From the NCBI GenBank assembly GCA_002481545.1, contig DLEF01000067.1, forward strand, positions 125,937-189,936: a stretch of DNA of 64,000 nucleotides, given 5' to 3'. Shown here piece by piece: positions 9,548-19,564 of the stretch. The number at the start of each line of letters is the position of its first letter. Within the stretch, counting starts at the first letter, position 1. The DNA comes from Cyanobacteria bacterium UBA7753. Its GTDB lineage: Bacteria; Cyanobacteriota; Vampirovibrionia; Gastranaerophilales; Gastranaerophilaceae. The notes beneath the pieces are model-generated. The model saw only the letters and a program-made list of their open reading frames with translations, ran no database searches and had not been told where the DNA came from. The position numbers and the translations under genes are program-made.

Positions 9548-9742
9548 TATAAGCTCCAATAGGAATTTAAAACTGTAGCATGTAAGACGAAGAAAATTTC
9601 CTAATCTTTAGGATTTCATAACATAAATCATACAAATAGTTTAAATTTGAATTAATATATGCAGAGTCAGTTAATATCCGAGCGTAACCATGTTAAACGG
9701 TTATTATATAATATCTGTGATTTTGTACAAAAGAATAATAAA

Positions 9743-9776
9743 AAACAAGGTTGATATACTCAACCTTGTTTCTGTT
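9743..9776 (-). terminator. Rho-independent terminator
   Basis: AACAAGGTTGA / TCAACCTTGTT perfect 11-bp stem with a short loop. It is followed on the minus strand by a T-run, just downstream of the F-x-G gene at 9802. Confidence 0.9.
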
Positions 9777-9801
9777 ATGTATGTATATTATTTATAATAT
9801 C

Positions 9802-10530
9802 TTAGCTAAAGAAATTAGCTATTTTTGAGAAGAACCCTGTCTTCTGTCCTTTTCCGATAAGGTTATTGTTAGCGTTTCTCAATGCTTCCTCATCATCGGC
9901 TTTTGTTCTGACTTCATTAAACTGTTTCATATAGTCATATTCAGGTTTCATTTCCGAAGTATTGTAGAAAGATTGGATATCCGATGCATGTTTCATGACT
10001 TTTTTGTCTGTACCATATTCGGCATCTTTTACCAAATCATGAACGGCTGCTCTTGCCAAATGCTTATCGGTTTTCGTTTCATCAATATTGTCTACAAGGC
10101 TGCTGAACCTGTCAAAATGTTGTGTCGGAGTACTCGGGCTGCCCGGAGTTCTGCTGCCGGAAAGCTGCCATTGAGTTAGCCTATCCCCAAACATACCGCC
10201 TTCATATTTTTTAGCGGCAGGGGTTTGTCTCATATGTGTATACAATTTATCATTGTGAACACTTAAAAATCTATCGTTGCCTATGGGTTGGTCAACCGTA
10301 ACTACAGTATTCGGATGCATTTGGGCTGCCTTTGCCTCAAGCTGCTGCATAACCTTATCCGCTTGTTTGTCGTATACTTCCAAATCGGCTCCTGTCAAAG
10401 CTTTATTGTTAAAATTAGCCTTACGAACTGCCTCTTCTTTTAAAGCCTTTGTCAGCGTTTTTGTATATTTATAAACACTTTTATCCACTCTTCCCGTAAA
10501 ATTCGGGGTTACGCCTACACTTGAATCCAT
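9802..10530 (-). CDS. F-x-G-tagged protein of unknown function
   Basis: 242 aa from ATG 10530; an in-frame GTG at 10560 would add 10 residues. Residues 8-13 read TPNFTG, the N-terminal tag found in several genes of this window. The rest is soluble, mainly helical and charged, with a Gly/Ser/Pro segment in the middle (SGSRTPGSPSTP) and a C-terminal amphipathic tail GFFSKIANFFS. No known domain is recognised and no signal peptide is visible. AAATTGCTATA at 10592-10602 upstream (TATAGCAATTT on the coding strand) is identical to a block upstream of the gene at 27589. It is convergent with nothing and has its own terminator. Confidence 0.7.
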   Translation of the reverse strand: MDSSVGVTPNFTGRVDKSVYKYTKTLTKALKEEAVRKANFNNKALTGADLEVYDKQADKVMQQLEAKAAQMHPNTVVTVDQPIGNDRFLSVHNDKLYTHMRQTPAAKKYEGGMFGDRLTQWQLSGSRTPGSPSTPTQHFDRFSSLVDNIDETKTDKHLARAAVHDLVKDAEYGTDKKVMKHASDIQSFYNTSEMKPEYDYMKQFNEVRTKADDEEALRNANNNLIGKGQKTGFFSKIANFFS

Positions 10531-10683
10531 AAATAAATAATATCCTATTTTAATATACACACACCCTGTTAAAAAGTATTTTTTTTACACTAAATTGCTA
10601 TATTAAAAGTTAAATATTTACATAGATTTACAAACTAAAGTTTAGATATTCTCTATTCTGCAAGCACTTACCGTTTCTCCGGC

Positions 10684-10712
10684 TTGTCATGTAATAAAAT
10701 CCATGATAGTAT
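10684..10712 (+). promoter_or_regulatory. Possible promoter of the hydrogenase operon
   Basis: TTGTCA (10684-10689), 17 nt, TAGTAT (10707-10712), about 65 nt upstream of hydC. The -35 box is good and the -10 box is fair. No Rex-like operator was recognised. Confidence 0.45.
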
Positions 10713-10777
10713 GGAGGAATAATATAAGGCAATATTATAGTTAGTGTTAGACATTTTAATGGTATTAGGAGAAAAAT

Positions 10778-11275
10778 ATGAGCGGAAGTACAACTATTGA
10801 CTTTCGAGCAGTGGACAACATTCTCGAAAAGTACAATTACGACAAATCGTATTTGATTGCAATGCTGCAGGATGTTCAGGGAATATATAAATACCTTCCC
10901 GAAGATGCAATGACCTATATCGGAGAAAAAGTTGACGGGCTGTCACCTTCCACCGTATACGGAGTTGCGACATTCTATGCACAATTTTCTTTAGAGCCGA
11001 AAGGCAAATATGAAATAAAAGTCTGTGACGGAACGGCTTGCCACGTACGTGGTTCAATGCCTGTTCTGAATGCAGTCAGAAACAAATTGGAAATCAAACA
11101 GGGTAAACTCACAAGCAGAGACGGTCTGTTCTCGTTAGAAACAGTCAGCTGTTTGGGGGCTTGCGGACTTGCACCGGTTGTTATGATAAACGGCAAGGTT
11201 TATCCTCAGATGACACCTGATGCAATCAGTATCGTTATTGACACCCTCTTAAAAGAAGAAAGGGGGGAAGAATAA
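10778..11275 (+). CDS. hydC: Bifurcating [FeFe]-hydrogenase gamma subunit (NuoE-like)
   Basis: 165-aa thioredoxin-fold [2Fe-2S] subunit. Cluster ligands C83, C88 (CDGTACHVRG) and C125, C129 (CLGACGL) are all present. It passes electrons between the FMN subunit HydB and the rest of the complex, like NuoE of complex I or HndA of NADP-reducing hydrogenase. It is the first gene of a three-gene operon; its TAA overlaps the hydB ATG by 1 nt (TAATG), so the two are translationally coupled. ATG 10778 follows AGGAG. The gene symbol follows Thermotoga usage. Confidence 0.95.
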   Translation: MSGSTTIDFRAVDNILEKYNYDKSYLIAMLQDVQGIYKYLPEDAMTYIGEKVDGLSPSTVYGVATFYAQFSLEPKGKYEIKVCDGTACHVRGSMPVLNAVRNKLEIKQGKLTSRDGLFSLETVSCLGACGLAPVVMINGKVYPQMTPDAISIVIDTLLKEERGEE

Positions 11276-13128
11276 TGACTTTTTCAATAGATATTGAAGC
11301 GGAACAAAAAAAAGCGCAGGAAGAAATTAAAAAACAAGGCTTAAGAGTCCTTGTATGCGCAGGTACAGGCTGTGTTGCAAACGGTTCTCTAAAAGTTATT
11401 GACAAATTCAGAGATTTAGGCGCAAATGTATCCGCTATGACGGATTATGACAAAATGACCGTTGTTCCGACAGGCTGTCACGGGTTCTGTGAACAAGGTG
11501 TGCTTGTGAGCCTTCCTGATGAGCACGTTACTTATGTAAAAGTAAAAGAAGAAGATGTTGAAGAAATCTTTGAAAGCCATATCAAAAACGGCAAACCCGT
11601 AGAAAGACTCCTCTATGTTGATCCTAAAACAGGGGAACATATTCATAGAGATGAGGACATCAATTTTTATGCAAAACAGACAAGAACCGCCCTCAAAAAT
11701 TGCGGAAACATCAATGCCGAAAGTATTGATGAGGCACTGGCAGTAGGCGGATATCAGGCTTTGCATAAAGTTATACAAGAAAATAATCCTGAAGGGGTTA
11801 TTGATACCATCGTCAAATCAGGCTTGAGAGGCAGAGGCGGCGGAGGTTTCCCGACAGGGATGAAATGGAAATTCACGGCTGCAAACAAAGGCGGAAAGTC
11901 TTATGTTGTTTGTAACGGCGATGAAGGCGATCCGGGTGCGTTTATGGACAGATCCGTAATGGAAGGTGATCCTCATAAATTGCTTGAAGGTATGGCAATA
12001 GCAGGTTTTGCCGTAGGTGCGGATGAGGCTTATATCTATGTTCGTGCCGAATATCCGCTTGCTATTAAACGTCTAAAAATTGCTATCAAACAGGCGGAGG
12101 AAAGAAACTATTTAGGCAAGAATATTATGGGCAGTGATTTTTCGTTCACTATCCATATCAAAGAAGGCGCGGGCGCATTTGTCTGCGGTGAAGAAACGGC
12201 TCTTATGGCATCAATAGAGGGCGAAAGAGGTATGCCGAGACCGAAACCGCCGTTCCCTGCAAACAAAGGTTTGTTCGGCAGACCGACTTTGATTAATAAC
12301 GTTGAAACCCTTGCCAATGTACCTTTGATTATTTCTAAAGGTGCCGACTGGTTTGCATCTATGGGATGTGAATCTTCCAAAGGTACAAAAACATTCGCTC
12401 TAACTGGTGAAGTAAACAATACGGGGCTTATTGAAGTTCCTATGGGTACAACCTTGAGAGAAATTGTTTTTGATATCGGTGGCGGTATCAGAGGCGGTAA
12501 GAAGTTCAAAGCCGTACAAATCGGAGGCCCTTCGGGCGGATGTTTGACGGAAGAACATCTTGATATCTCAATGGACTATGACAGCCTGATAAAAGCAGGG
12601 GCAATGATTGGCTCAGGCGGGCTTGTTGTAATGGCGGAAAACACTTGTATGGTCGAGGTTGCAAGGTTCTTTATGAACTTTACAAAGAACGAATCCTGCG
12701 GAAAGTGTGTTCCTTGTCGTGAAGGTACAAAGAATATGCTTAAAATCCTTGAAAGAATAGTAAAGGGTAAAGGCACAATGGAGGATTTAGACCTTCTGGA
12801 AGACCTAGCCTACACCGTAAAAGACGGTTCTCTGTGCGGTTTGGGTAAGACTGCTCCTAACCCTGTACTTTCTACATTGAAATACTTCAGAGATGAATAT
12901 ATTGCACACATCAAAGACCACAAATGCCCTGCGGGTGTTTGCTCCGCAATGAAAAGGATTGTTATTAATCCCGAAAAATGCAGAGGATGTACTAAGTGCG
13001 CAAGAGTTTGTCCTGTCGGGGCTATTGAAGGGACTGTTAAGCAGCCTCACAAGATTGATCAGAATAAATGTATCAAGTGTGAATCCTGCTTGAAGAATTG
13101 TCCGTTCAAGGCTATCAGCAAAGAGTAG
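11275..13128 (+). CDS. hydB: Bifurcating [FeFe]-hydrogenase beta subunit (NuoF-like flavoprotein)
   Basis: 617 aa. Order of domains: an N-terminal thioredoxin-like [2Fe-2S] domain with C28, C33, C68, C72; a NuoF core with the FMN/NAD-binding loop GRGGGGFPTGMKW at about 186-198 and GDEGDPGAFMDR; the NuoF [4Fe-4S] site SCGKCVPCREGT; and a C-terminal bacterial ferredoxin domain with two CxxCxxCxxxCP motifs (CRGCTKCARVCP, CIKCESCLKNCP). This is the complete architecture of the flavin-containing, NAD(H)-reactive subunit of group A3 electron-bifurcating hydrogenases. It couples NADH and reduced ferredoxin oxidation to H2 production. It overlaps hydC by 1 nt and is separated from hydA by 147 nt that contain repeats. 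Confidence 0.96.
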   Translation: MTFSIDIEAEQKKAQEEIKKQGLRVLVCAGTGCVANGSLKVIDKFRDLGANVSAMTDYDKMTVVPTGCHGFCEQGVLVSLPDEHVTYVKVKEEDVEEIFESHIKNGKPVERLLYVDPKTGEHIHRDEDINFYAKQTRTALKNCGNINAESIDEALAVGGYQALHKVIQENNPEGVIDTIVKSGLRGRGGGGFPTGMKWKFTAANKGGKSYVVCNGDEGDPGAFMDRSVMEGDPHKLLEGMAIAGFAVGADEAYIYVRAEYPLAIKRLKIAIKQAEERNYLGKNIMGSDFSFTIHIKEGAGAFVCGEETALMASIEGERGMPRPKPPFPANKGLFGRPTLINNVETLANVPLIISKGADWFASMGCESSKGTKTFALTGEVNNTGLIEVPMGTTLREIVFDIGGGIRGGKKFKAVQIGGPSGGCLTEEHLDISMDYDSLIKAGAMIGSGGLVVMAENTCMVEVARFFMNFTKNESCGKCVPCREGTKNMLKILERIVKGKGTMEDLDLLEDLAYTVKDGSLCGLGKTAPNPVLSTLKYFRDEYIAHIKDHKCPAGVCSAMKRIVINPEKCRGCTKCARVCPVGAIEGTVKQPHKIDQNKCIKCESCLKNCPFKAISKE

Positions 13129-13140
13129 GCGGGGCTCTTA

Positions 13141-13245
13141 AGGCAGTAAGGCACTAGGGCACTATGTGAAGTAGGGTGTGGTCACCACCGCACCAACTTA
13201 ACCTAATAACTGGTAAGTAAGTAGGTTGGGCTTTTAGCCCGACAA
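13141..13245. repeat. Intergenic repeats between hydB and hydA
   Basis: 13141-13164 holds tandem GGCACTA-type units (AAGGCACTAGGGCACTA) seen again at 41.7 and 51.65 kb. 13173-13194 is a GGTG...CACC hairpin similar to the one at 41.73 kb. 13221-13245 holds a third palindrome, GGTTGGGCTTTTAGCCCGAC. The insertions separate two genes whose products form one complex. Confidence 0.75.
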
Positions 13246-13275
13246 CATCAAATTACTAATAAAGGAAACAAAAAT

Positions 13276-15045
13276 ATGAGTGAAAATAAAAAAACATTAT
13301 TTATAGAAGGAAAGGAAGTAGAATTTACGGACGAGCCTAACTTGCTCGAAGTTATTCGAAAAGCAGGCATGAATGTTCCGACTTTCTGCTATCGTCCTGA
13401 CTTAACCTCATTCGGTGCGTGCAGAATGTGCGTTGTTGAGGTTGAATATCCTAACGGAAGAAAGGTTATCAATTCCTCCTGTACGATGCCTCCCGAGGCT
13501 AACGTAAAAGTTAAATTGAATACCGAAAAAACAAGAAGAATAAGAAAGACGGTTCTTAAACTGTTACTCGCAAACCACGACAGAAAATGTCTGACCTGCG
13601 AACGCTCAGGAAACTGTGAATTACAGATGTACGCTCAAGAATACGGCATTACCGATATTCCGTATGCTGACAGGGAAAACTTTTATCCTGTAGACCACAG
13701 CAGTCCGTCAATCGTTCGAGACTCGAATAAATGTATTTTGTGCGGAGCTTGCGTCAGAGCTTGCCACGAATACCAACATTCGGTCTTAGGGTATGCAAAC
13801 AGAGGTTCAAAAACACTGGTTCAGCCGATGAACGGAAGACCGCTTGCGGAGTCCGAATGTGTAAACTGCGGACAGTGTGTCGCAGTATGTCCTACGGGGG
13901 CTTTGACTATCAATTCTCAAATAGAGGATGTTTGGTCAGAGATTACAAACCCTGAAAAGAAGGTTGTAGTTCAGTTTGCACCTTCCGTTCGTGTCGCGAT
14001 TGGCGAGATGTTCGGGCTTGAGCCGGGAGTAAATTCTACCGAAAAGATAAACGCAGCTCTGAAAGAGCTCGGGTTTGACCTTGTATTTGATACAAACTTC
14101 TCCGCTGACTTAACTATTATGGAAGAGGCTCAAGAGTTTGTAACAAGACTGACGACCGGCGGAACTTTACCGTTGTTCACCTCTTGCTGTCCGGGGTGGG
14201 TTAGATGGTTGGAGCTTGAACACCCTGATATGACGGAACATTTGTCTACCTGCAAATCCCCGCAAGGTATGATGGGTGCTATTATTAGAGAATATGTTCC
14301 TCAATATTACAAAGAAGTTACGTCTGAAAATCTTGTAAGCGTATCAATTATGCCATGTACGGCTAAGAAATACGAGATTACAAGAGACGAACTCAAGATG
14401 AAAGACGGCAGACAAGAAGTTGACTATGTACTTACAACGCAAGAGCTCGGAAATATGATACGAGAGGCGGGGATTGACTTCAAGAACATTGAGGGCAGAC
14501 CTGCAGACTCTCCGTTCGGAAAATACTCGGGCGCGGGAACCATCTTCGGGGTTTCGGGCGGGGTTGCCGAGGCTGCTGTCAGAACCGCTTATCATATGGT
14601 TACGGGCGAAGAACTCAAGAACGTTGTAATAAACGAGATAAGAGGCACAAACAGAGTTAAGACTGTTGAACTTGATCTCAAAGGCACTAAGGTAAAAGTC
14701 AAGGTCGTAAATACTCTGAAAGAGGCTGAAAAATGCATGAGAGAAATCAAGGCAGGCAAGGCTGATTATCAAATGTTAGAGGTTATGGCATGCCCGGGCG
14801 GATGTATAAACGGCGGCGGACAGCCATTAAGTCATAACGATTCAAATATCAAAGAGGAACGTGCAGAAGGCTTGTATAAAGACGATGCGTCAGACAAGTG
14901 GAGAAAATCTCACGAAAACCCTGATATTATCGAATTGTATGAAAAACATCTTGAAAAGCCTAATTCTCATAAGGCGCACGAGCTGTTACATACTTCATAC
15001 GGTAATAAGAGAAAAGATTGTTATATCTCTGTCGGAGAAGGGTAA
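13276..15045 (+). CDS. hydA: [FeFe]-hydrogenase catalytic subunit (group A3-like)
   Basis: 589 aa. N-terminal plant-type [2Fe-2S] domain (C38, C49, C52, C69), a His/Cys3 [4Fe-4S] site (H101, C105, C108, C114), and two [4Fe-4S] clusters (CILCGACVRAC, CVNCGQCVAVCP). The H-cluster domain has all three signatures: L1 TSCCPGW at 302-308, L2 MPCTAKK at 359-365, and L3 MACPGGCINGGGQP at 504-517. With HydB and HydC it should form the cytosolic trimer that evolves H2 from NADH plus ferredoxin, regenerating NAD+ in fermentation. The H-cluster maturases HydEFG are not in the window. ATG 13276 follows AAAGGAAAC. A strong terminator follows. Confidence 0.97.
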   Translation: MSENKKTLFIEGKEVEFTDEPNLLEVIRKAGMNVPTFCYRPDLTSFGACRMCVVEVEYPNGRKVINSSCTMPPEANVKVKLNTEKTRRIRKTVLKLLLANHDRKCLTCERSGNCELQMYAQEYGITDIPYADRENFYPVDHSSPSIVRDSNKCILCGACVRACHEYQHSVLGYANRGSKTLVQPMNGRPLAESECVNCGQCVAVCPTGALTINSQIEDVWSEITNPEKKVVVQFAPSVRVAIGEMFGLEPGVNSTEKINAALKELGFDLVFDTNFSADLTIMEEAQEFVTRLTTGGTLPLFTSCCPGWVRWLELEHPDMTEHLSTCKSPQGMMGAIIREYVPQYYKEVTSENLVSVSIMPCTAKKYEITRDELKMKDGRQEVDYVLTTQELGNMIREAGIDFKNIEGRPADSPFGKYSGAGTIFGVSGGVAEAAVRTAYHMVTGEELKNVVINEIRGTNRVKTVELDLKGTKVKVKVVNTLKEAEKCMREIKAGKADYQMLEVMACPGGCINGGGQPLSHNDSNIKEERAEGLYKDDASDKWRKSHENPDIIELYEKHLEKPNSHKAHELLHTSYGNKRKDCYISVGEG

Positions 15046-15080
15046 ACCCTGCCGACAATATGACGAGACTTTGTTATTAG

Positions 15081-15111
15081 AAAAAGGCTGTAATATTTTA
15101 CAGCCTTTTTA
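15081..15111 (+). terminator. Terminator of the hydCBA operon
   Basis: AAAAAGGCTGTAA / TTACAGCCTTTTT hairpin, 35 nt after hydA. Confidence 0.95.
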
Positions 15112-15166
15112 TTAATGGATATTTCCGTAAAATGATGAATTATTATGAACATTTTATCTTTTTTAC

Positions 15167-15194
15167 TTGAACAGAGGCATGTTTCAGATATAAT
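15167..15194 (+). promoter_or_regulatory. Probable promoter of the symporter-ileS unit
   Basis: TTGAAC (15167-15172), 16 nt, TATAAT (15189-15194); the start codon is 25 nt further on, so the leader is very short. Confidence 0.7.
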
Positions 15195-15218
15195 GGAATA
15201 GATAAGAGGAAGTTTAGA

Positions 15219-16505
15219 TTGAAAAATGCACATTTAACATTATGGATAGGCATTGCGCTCGTTGCAGGTGTAATCGTGGGCGTTGCGGCTCCCGGTTTTG
15301 CAATAAAAATGCATCCGCTTGCAGCTATATTCTTAAGAATGGTTAAAATGATTATTGCCCCTCTGTTATTCTCAACTCTTGTTGTCGGAATAGCGGGACA
15401 CGGCGATGTTAAGAAAATCGGACGTGTCGGGATAAAGACTCTTATCTATTTTGAAATTGTTACAACAATAGCCTTGTTTATCGGGCTCGGCGTTGCAAAT
15501 ATGACAAATCCTGGGATTGGTATAGAACATCCTGCGGTACTTCCTCAGCTTGACGAAATATCAAGCGCTACATCAACCATATGTCACAATTCGTTTAGTG
15601 AATTTTTCATAGACTTGTTCCCGACAAGTATTGTCCAATCTATGGCAGAAGGTAACTTATTGCAAATAGTAATATTTTCTATATTCTTTGCGCTTGCAAT
15701 TTGTACGGTCGGGAAGAAGGCAAAACCTGTTATGGATTTGCTCAATTCAGTATGCCAAATAATGTTTAAATTTACGGAATTTGTTATGTTGTTTGCGCCC
15801 GTTGGTATTTTCGGGGCTATTTCATACACCGTTGCATCAAGCGGTATCGGAGTATTAAAAAATTATGCAAAAATAATAGGCTCATTGTATTTTGCATTAA
15901 TAGTGTTTGTGGCTATAGTACTGTTTATAGCGTGCAAAATAGTCGGGATATCATTGAGAGCACTTTTACAAGCTATAGAAGAGCCTGCAATACTTGCGTT
16001 TACGACTGCAAGTTCCGAGGCTGCATTGCCTAAGGCAATGGAGATTATGGAGAACTTTGGGGTTCCTAAATCAATTGTCGGTTTTGTTATGCCTACGGGA
16101 TATACCTTTAACTGCGACGGAAGCGCATTATATTTGGCTATTGCGGTAATATTCTGTGCACAGATTGCGGGGATAAATCTTCCTATAGAGCAGCAGCTTA
16201 TCATTATGTTTGCACTTATGGTTACAAGTAAAGGGATTGCAGGGGTGCCGAGAGTTGCACTTATTATTCTTGCGGGTACTTTGATGAGCTTTAATATCCC
16301 TATTATCGGGGTTGCAATATTGTTAGGAATTGACCAATTGCTTGATATGGGAAGAACAACGGTTAACCTTATCGGTAACTGCGTTGCGACGGTTGTTATT
16401 GCACGTTGGGAAAATGAATTTGATTATAACAAGATGAATAAATATATCGCTTCGGGTTCGGAAAAATTAGAGAGTAAACCGTATCCTGAAGAAATAGAGA
16501 GTTAA
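15219..16505 (+). CDS. Dicarboxylate/amino acid:cation symporter (DAACS family)
   Basis: 428 aa with about eight hydrophobic membrane segments and two re-entrant hairpins, matching the GltPh/GltP fold. Family motifs are visible: PTGYTFNCDGSALYLA in the TM7/HP2 region and MVTSKGIAGVPRVAL in HP2. It imports C4-dicarboxylates or acidic/neutral amino acids with Na+ or H+; specificity cannot be read from this sequence. It begins with TTG 15219: no ATG is in frame nearby and AAGAGGAAG lies 7 nt upstream. The C-terminus is hydrophilic and acidic. ileS follows after 36 nt, probably in the same transcript. Confidence 0.9.
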   Translation: MKNAHLTLWIGIALVAGVIVGVAAPGFAIKMHPLAAIFLRMVKMIIAPLLFSTLVVGIAGHGDVKKIGRVGIKTLIYFEIVTTIALFIGLGVANMTNPGIGIEHPAVLPQLDEISSATSTICHNSFSEFFIDLFPTSIVQSMAEGNLLQIVIFSIFFALAICTVGKKAKPVMDLLNSVCQIMFKFTEFVMLFAPVGIFGAISYTVASSGIGVLKNYAKIIGSLYFALIVFVAIVLFIACKIVGISLRALLQAIEEPAILAFTTASSEAALPKAMEIMENFGVPKSIVGFVMPTGYTFNCDGSALYLAIAVIFCAQIAGINLPIEQQLIIMFALMVTSKGIAGVPRVALIILAGTLMSFNIPIIGVAILLGIDQLLDMGRTTVNLIGNCVATVVIARWENEFDYNKMNKYIASGSEKLESKPYPEEIES

Positions 16506-16541
16506 AAATAAAATAAATTATATTATAGGGGATTATTAGAA

Positions 16542-19358
16542 ATGGCAGACGATAAAAAAGCAGAATATAAAAAGACTTTGAACCTTCCTCAAACGACTTT
16601 GGCTATGAGAGCCAATGCAACCGTTAAGGAATTGGAAACTCAAAAATTCTGGAATGAAATTGACGTATATCATCAAATGTTGGAGCAGAGAAAAGGCTCT
16701 AAGCAGAAAAACTTTGTATTACACGACGGACCTCCGTATTTGAGTTCGGGAAAAATCCACGTCGGAACCGCTTTAAATAAGATTTTGAAAGATATTTTAA
16801 TCAAGTATAAAACAATGCAGGGATTTTATTCTCCGTATGTTCCGGGATATGACGGACACGGTCTGCCTATCGAAAACGCTGTTGTAAAGAAAATAAAAGG
16901 CGGACGTCACGCAATATCAGAGACCGAATTGCGTCAAAAATGCCGTGAATATGCGGCAAACAGCTTAAAAGGTCAGGAGAGCGAATTTAAGAGATTGGGC
17001 GTTCTCGGCGATTGGGAACATCCTTATTTGACAATAGCACCTGAATATGAGGCTGAACAGGTCAGAGTATTCGGCGAAATGTACAAAAAAGGATATATCG
17101 AAAAAGGTCTTAAACCTGTTTATTGGTGTGCATCTTGTGAAACCGCATTGGCAGAGGCAGAAGTAGAGTACGCAGATGTTACATCAGCTTCTATCTATGT
17201 AAGATTTAAGTTTGACGACGGTGCCGTAAACAAGATATTTGATCCTAAAGGAAAAGATGTATATGCCATAATTTGGACAACTACACCTTGGACAATACCT
17301 TCAAATATGGCAATCTCTATGCACCCGAGATTTGATTATACATTCTTTGAATACAAAAACGATTATTATGTAGTTGCACAAGAGTTATTGGAATCATTCT
17401 TAAAAGATGTTGAATGGGATGAAAACGATATCAAAGTTGTTGCAACTTGCAAGGGTGCGGATTTGGAACTTTTGGAAACAAAACATCCGCTATTGGACAG
17501 AAAATCCCCAATTATATTGGGTGAGCACGTAACCTTGGATGCAGGTACCGGTGCGGTACATACGGCTCCGGGACACGGGCTTGAGGACTATGAAGTCGGA
17601 TGTAAATATAATATTGAAGTATTATCTCCGTTAGACGGTACGGGTAAATGGACGGAAGAGTGCGGAATACCTGAACTCGTAGGTGTACCATATTACAAAG
17701 GTAATGAAATGGTTATCCAAATGCTCACGGATTGCGGAGCATTGCTGAAACGTCAGGATATCACTCACAGTTATCCGCACTGCTGGAGATGTAAACACCC
17801 TGTTATCTACAGAGCAACACCTCAATGGTTCGTTAAGGTAGATAAATTCCGTGATAAAGCAATGGAGGAAATCCATAAGGTAAAATGGACTCCTGCAAGC
17901 GGTGAGAACAGAATAGGTAATATGGTTGAAGGTCGTTCCGACTGGTGTATCTCAAGACAACGTGCTTGGGGTGTTCCGATTCCTATTTTCTATTGCGAAG
18001 ACTGCGGAGAAGTTATCTGTACGGATGAAACAATAGAAAATGTTGCTAAGATATACGAAAAAGAAAGCTCTGACGCTTGGGTTAGCCACACGGCAGAAGA
18101 ATTGTTACCGCAAGGATTTAAGTGTCCTAAGTGCGGGAAAACACACTTCCGTAAAGAAAAAGATATTATGGATGTATGGTTTGACTCGGGTGTATCTTGG
18201 AGAGCCGTAGTCGAGAAGAGAGCAGATGAGCTCGGACATACTCCGGTTGATTTGTACCTTGAAGGTTCTGACCAACACAGAGGTTGGTTCCAATCTTCAC
18301 TTTTGACATCCGTTGCAGTACAGGAAAAAGCTCCTTACAAAGGTGTTTTGACTCACGGGTTTGTATTCGGAGAAGACGGCAGAAAGATGTCTAAGTCTCT
18401 CGGAAACTTCATCAGACCTGATGATATTATCAAAAACTACGGTGCCGATATCTTGAGATTATGGGCTGCCTCGGTAGATTACAGAAATGATATCAAGATT
18501 GGTAACAATATTATCGGACAGTTGACCGAGATATTTAAGAAAACGAGAAACACCGCAAGATTTTTGATGGGTAACATCTTCGACTTTAATCCGAAAGAAG
18601 ATTATGTTGATTATAACGACTTAAAGCCTATTGATAAATTTGCACTTCATAAATTGAATAAACTTATATCAGAGGTTACGGAAGCATTTGAAAACTACGA
18701 ATTTTATAAATACTTCCAAAGTTTGCAAAACTTTGCCGCAGTTGATTTAAGTTCATTCTATCTTGATATTGTAAAAGACAGATTATATACTGCAGGCAAG
18801 AAATCTTTATCAAGAAGAGCATGCCAAACTGTTCTGTATGAGATTTTGCTAACATTGGTAAGAATCCTTGTTCCTGTAATGCCTCATCAGGCGGAAGATA
18901 TTTGGCAGAATATGGTAGACGTACACAAAAACGGCGTTAAGAGTGTATTACTCACAAATTGGCCTGAAGTGTGTGACGTATGGACAAATCCTGACTTAGA
19001 AAAGAAATTCTCACAGGTACTCAAGGTTAGAGGTATTGTAACAAGAGCAATTGAGCCTTTGAGAGCCGAAAAGAAAGTCGGAAGTTCTTTGGAAGTTGCT
19101 GTTTACATAAAAACAGACAACAAGAAAGCCTTGTTGGAAAACGAAAAAGACTTATGTGATATTTTCATAACCTCTCAGGCTTATTTGTCGGATGAAAAAC
19201 CTGACAATGTTTTGAACGAATACACGGAAGACGAGTATACAATTTGGATTACTCCTGCCGAAGGCGAAAAATGTGAACGTTGTTGGAAATATCGTAAACT
19301 CGGTGAACACGAAGGTTACGATACCATCTGTTCCGATTGTTACGAGGCTATACAGTAG
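16542..19358 (+). CDS. ileS: Isoleucyl-tRNA synthetase
   Basis: 938 aa, full length for a bacterial IleRS. Class I signatures are a HIGH-type HVGT (GKIHVGTALNK) and KMSKS in DGRKMSKSLGN. The editing CP1 domain (WTTTPWTIPSN, GTGAVHTAPGHG) is present, as is the C-terminal zinc-binding motif CERCWKYR...CSDC. It charges tRNA-Ile and clears misactivated valine. The start ATG 16542 follows AGGGGA. No T-box leader is visible; the gene appears to be transcribed with the upstream symporter. Confidence 0.99.
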   Translation: MADDKKAEYKKTLNLPQTTLAMRANATVKELETQKFWNEIDVYHQMLEQRKGSKQKNFVLHDGPPYLSSGKIHVGTALNKILKDILIKYKTMQGFYSPYVPGYDGHGLPIENAVVKKIKGGRHAISETELRQKCREYAANSLKGQESEFKRLGVLGDWEHPYLTIAPEYEAEQVRVFGEMYKKGYIEKGLKPVYWCASCETALAEAEVEYADVTSASIYVRFKFDDGAVNKIFDPKGKDVYAIIWTTTPWTIPSNMAISMHPRFDYTFFEYKNDYYVVAQELLESFLKDVEWDENDIKVVATCKGADLELLETKHPLLDRKSPIILGEHVTLDAGTGAVHTAPGHGLEDYEVGCKYNIEVLSPLDGTGKWTEECGIPELVGVPYYKGNEMVIQMLTDCGALLKRQDITHSYPHCWRCKHPVIYRATPQWFVKVDKFRDKAMEEIHKVKWTPASGENRIGNMVEGRSDWCISRQRAWGVPIPIFYCEDCGEVICTDETIENVAKIYEKESSDAWVSHTAEELLPQGFKCPKCGKTHFRKEKDIMDVWFDSGVSWRAVVEKRADELGHTPVDLYLEGSDQHRGWFQSSLLTSVAVQEKAPYKGVLTHGFVFGEDGRKMSKSLGNFIRPDDIIKNYGADILRLWAASVDYRNDIKIGNNIIGQLTEIFKKTRNTARFLMGNIFDFNPKEDYVDYNDLKPIDKFALHKLNKLISEVTEAFENYEFYKYFQSLQNFAAVDLSSFYLDIVKDRLYTAGKKSLSRRACQTVLYEILLTLVRILVPVMPHQAEDIWQNMVDVHKNGVKSVLLTNWPEVCDVWTNPDLEKKFSQVLKVRGIVTRAIEPLRAEKKVGSSLEVAVYIKTDNKKALLENEKDLCDIFITSQAYLSDEKPDNVLNEYTEDEYTIWITPAEGEKCERCWKYRKLGEHEGYDTICSDCYEAIQ

Positions 19359-19385
19359 TATTCGGTAAGTATCATAAATTTTGAA

Positions 19386-19424
19386 ATTATCCGCTTTTCA
19401 ACAAATGTGAGGCGGATAATTTTT
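19386..19424 (+). terminator. Terminator of ileS
   Basis: ATTATCCGC / GCGGATAAT stem with a 17-nt loop, followed by TTTTT. Confidence 0.85.
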
Positions 19425-19564
19425 GTAACGGTTTAAAAAAGGCATGATTTATGCGTATTATTTGCCTTTCATGTCTTAAAACCTCTTAACACTAGTACTG
19501 CAAACTGTAGTTTTATGGTAAAATATAGAATAGATTATTGTACTGTTTAGTGAGAAAGTTTAAA

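Noticed and set aside
13129..13275. Riboswitch or attenuator between hydB and hydA
   Set aside because: The sequence consists of dispersed intergenic repeats found elsewhere in the window, not a recognisable aptamer.
16506..16541. T-box leader for ileS
   Set aside because: The gap is only 36 nt, far too short for a T-box.
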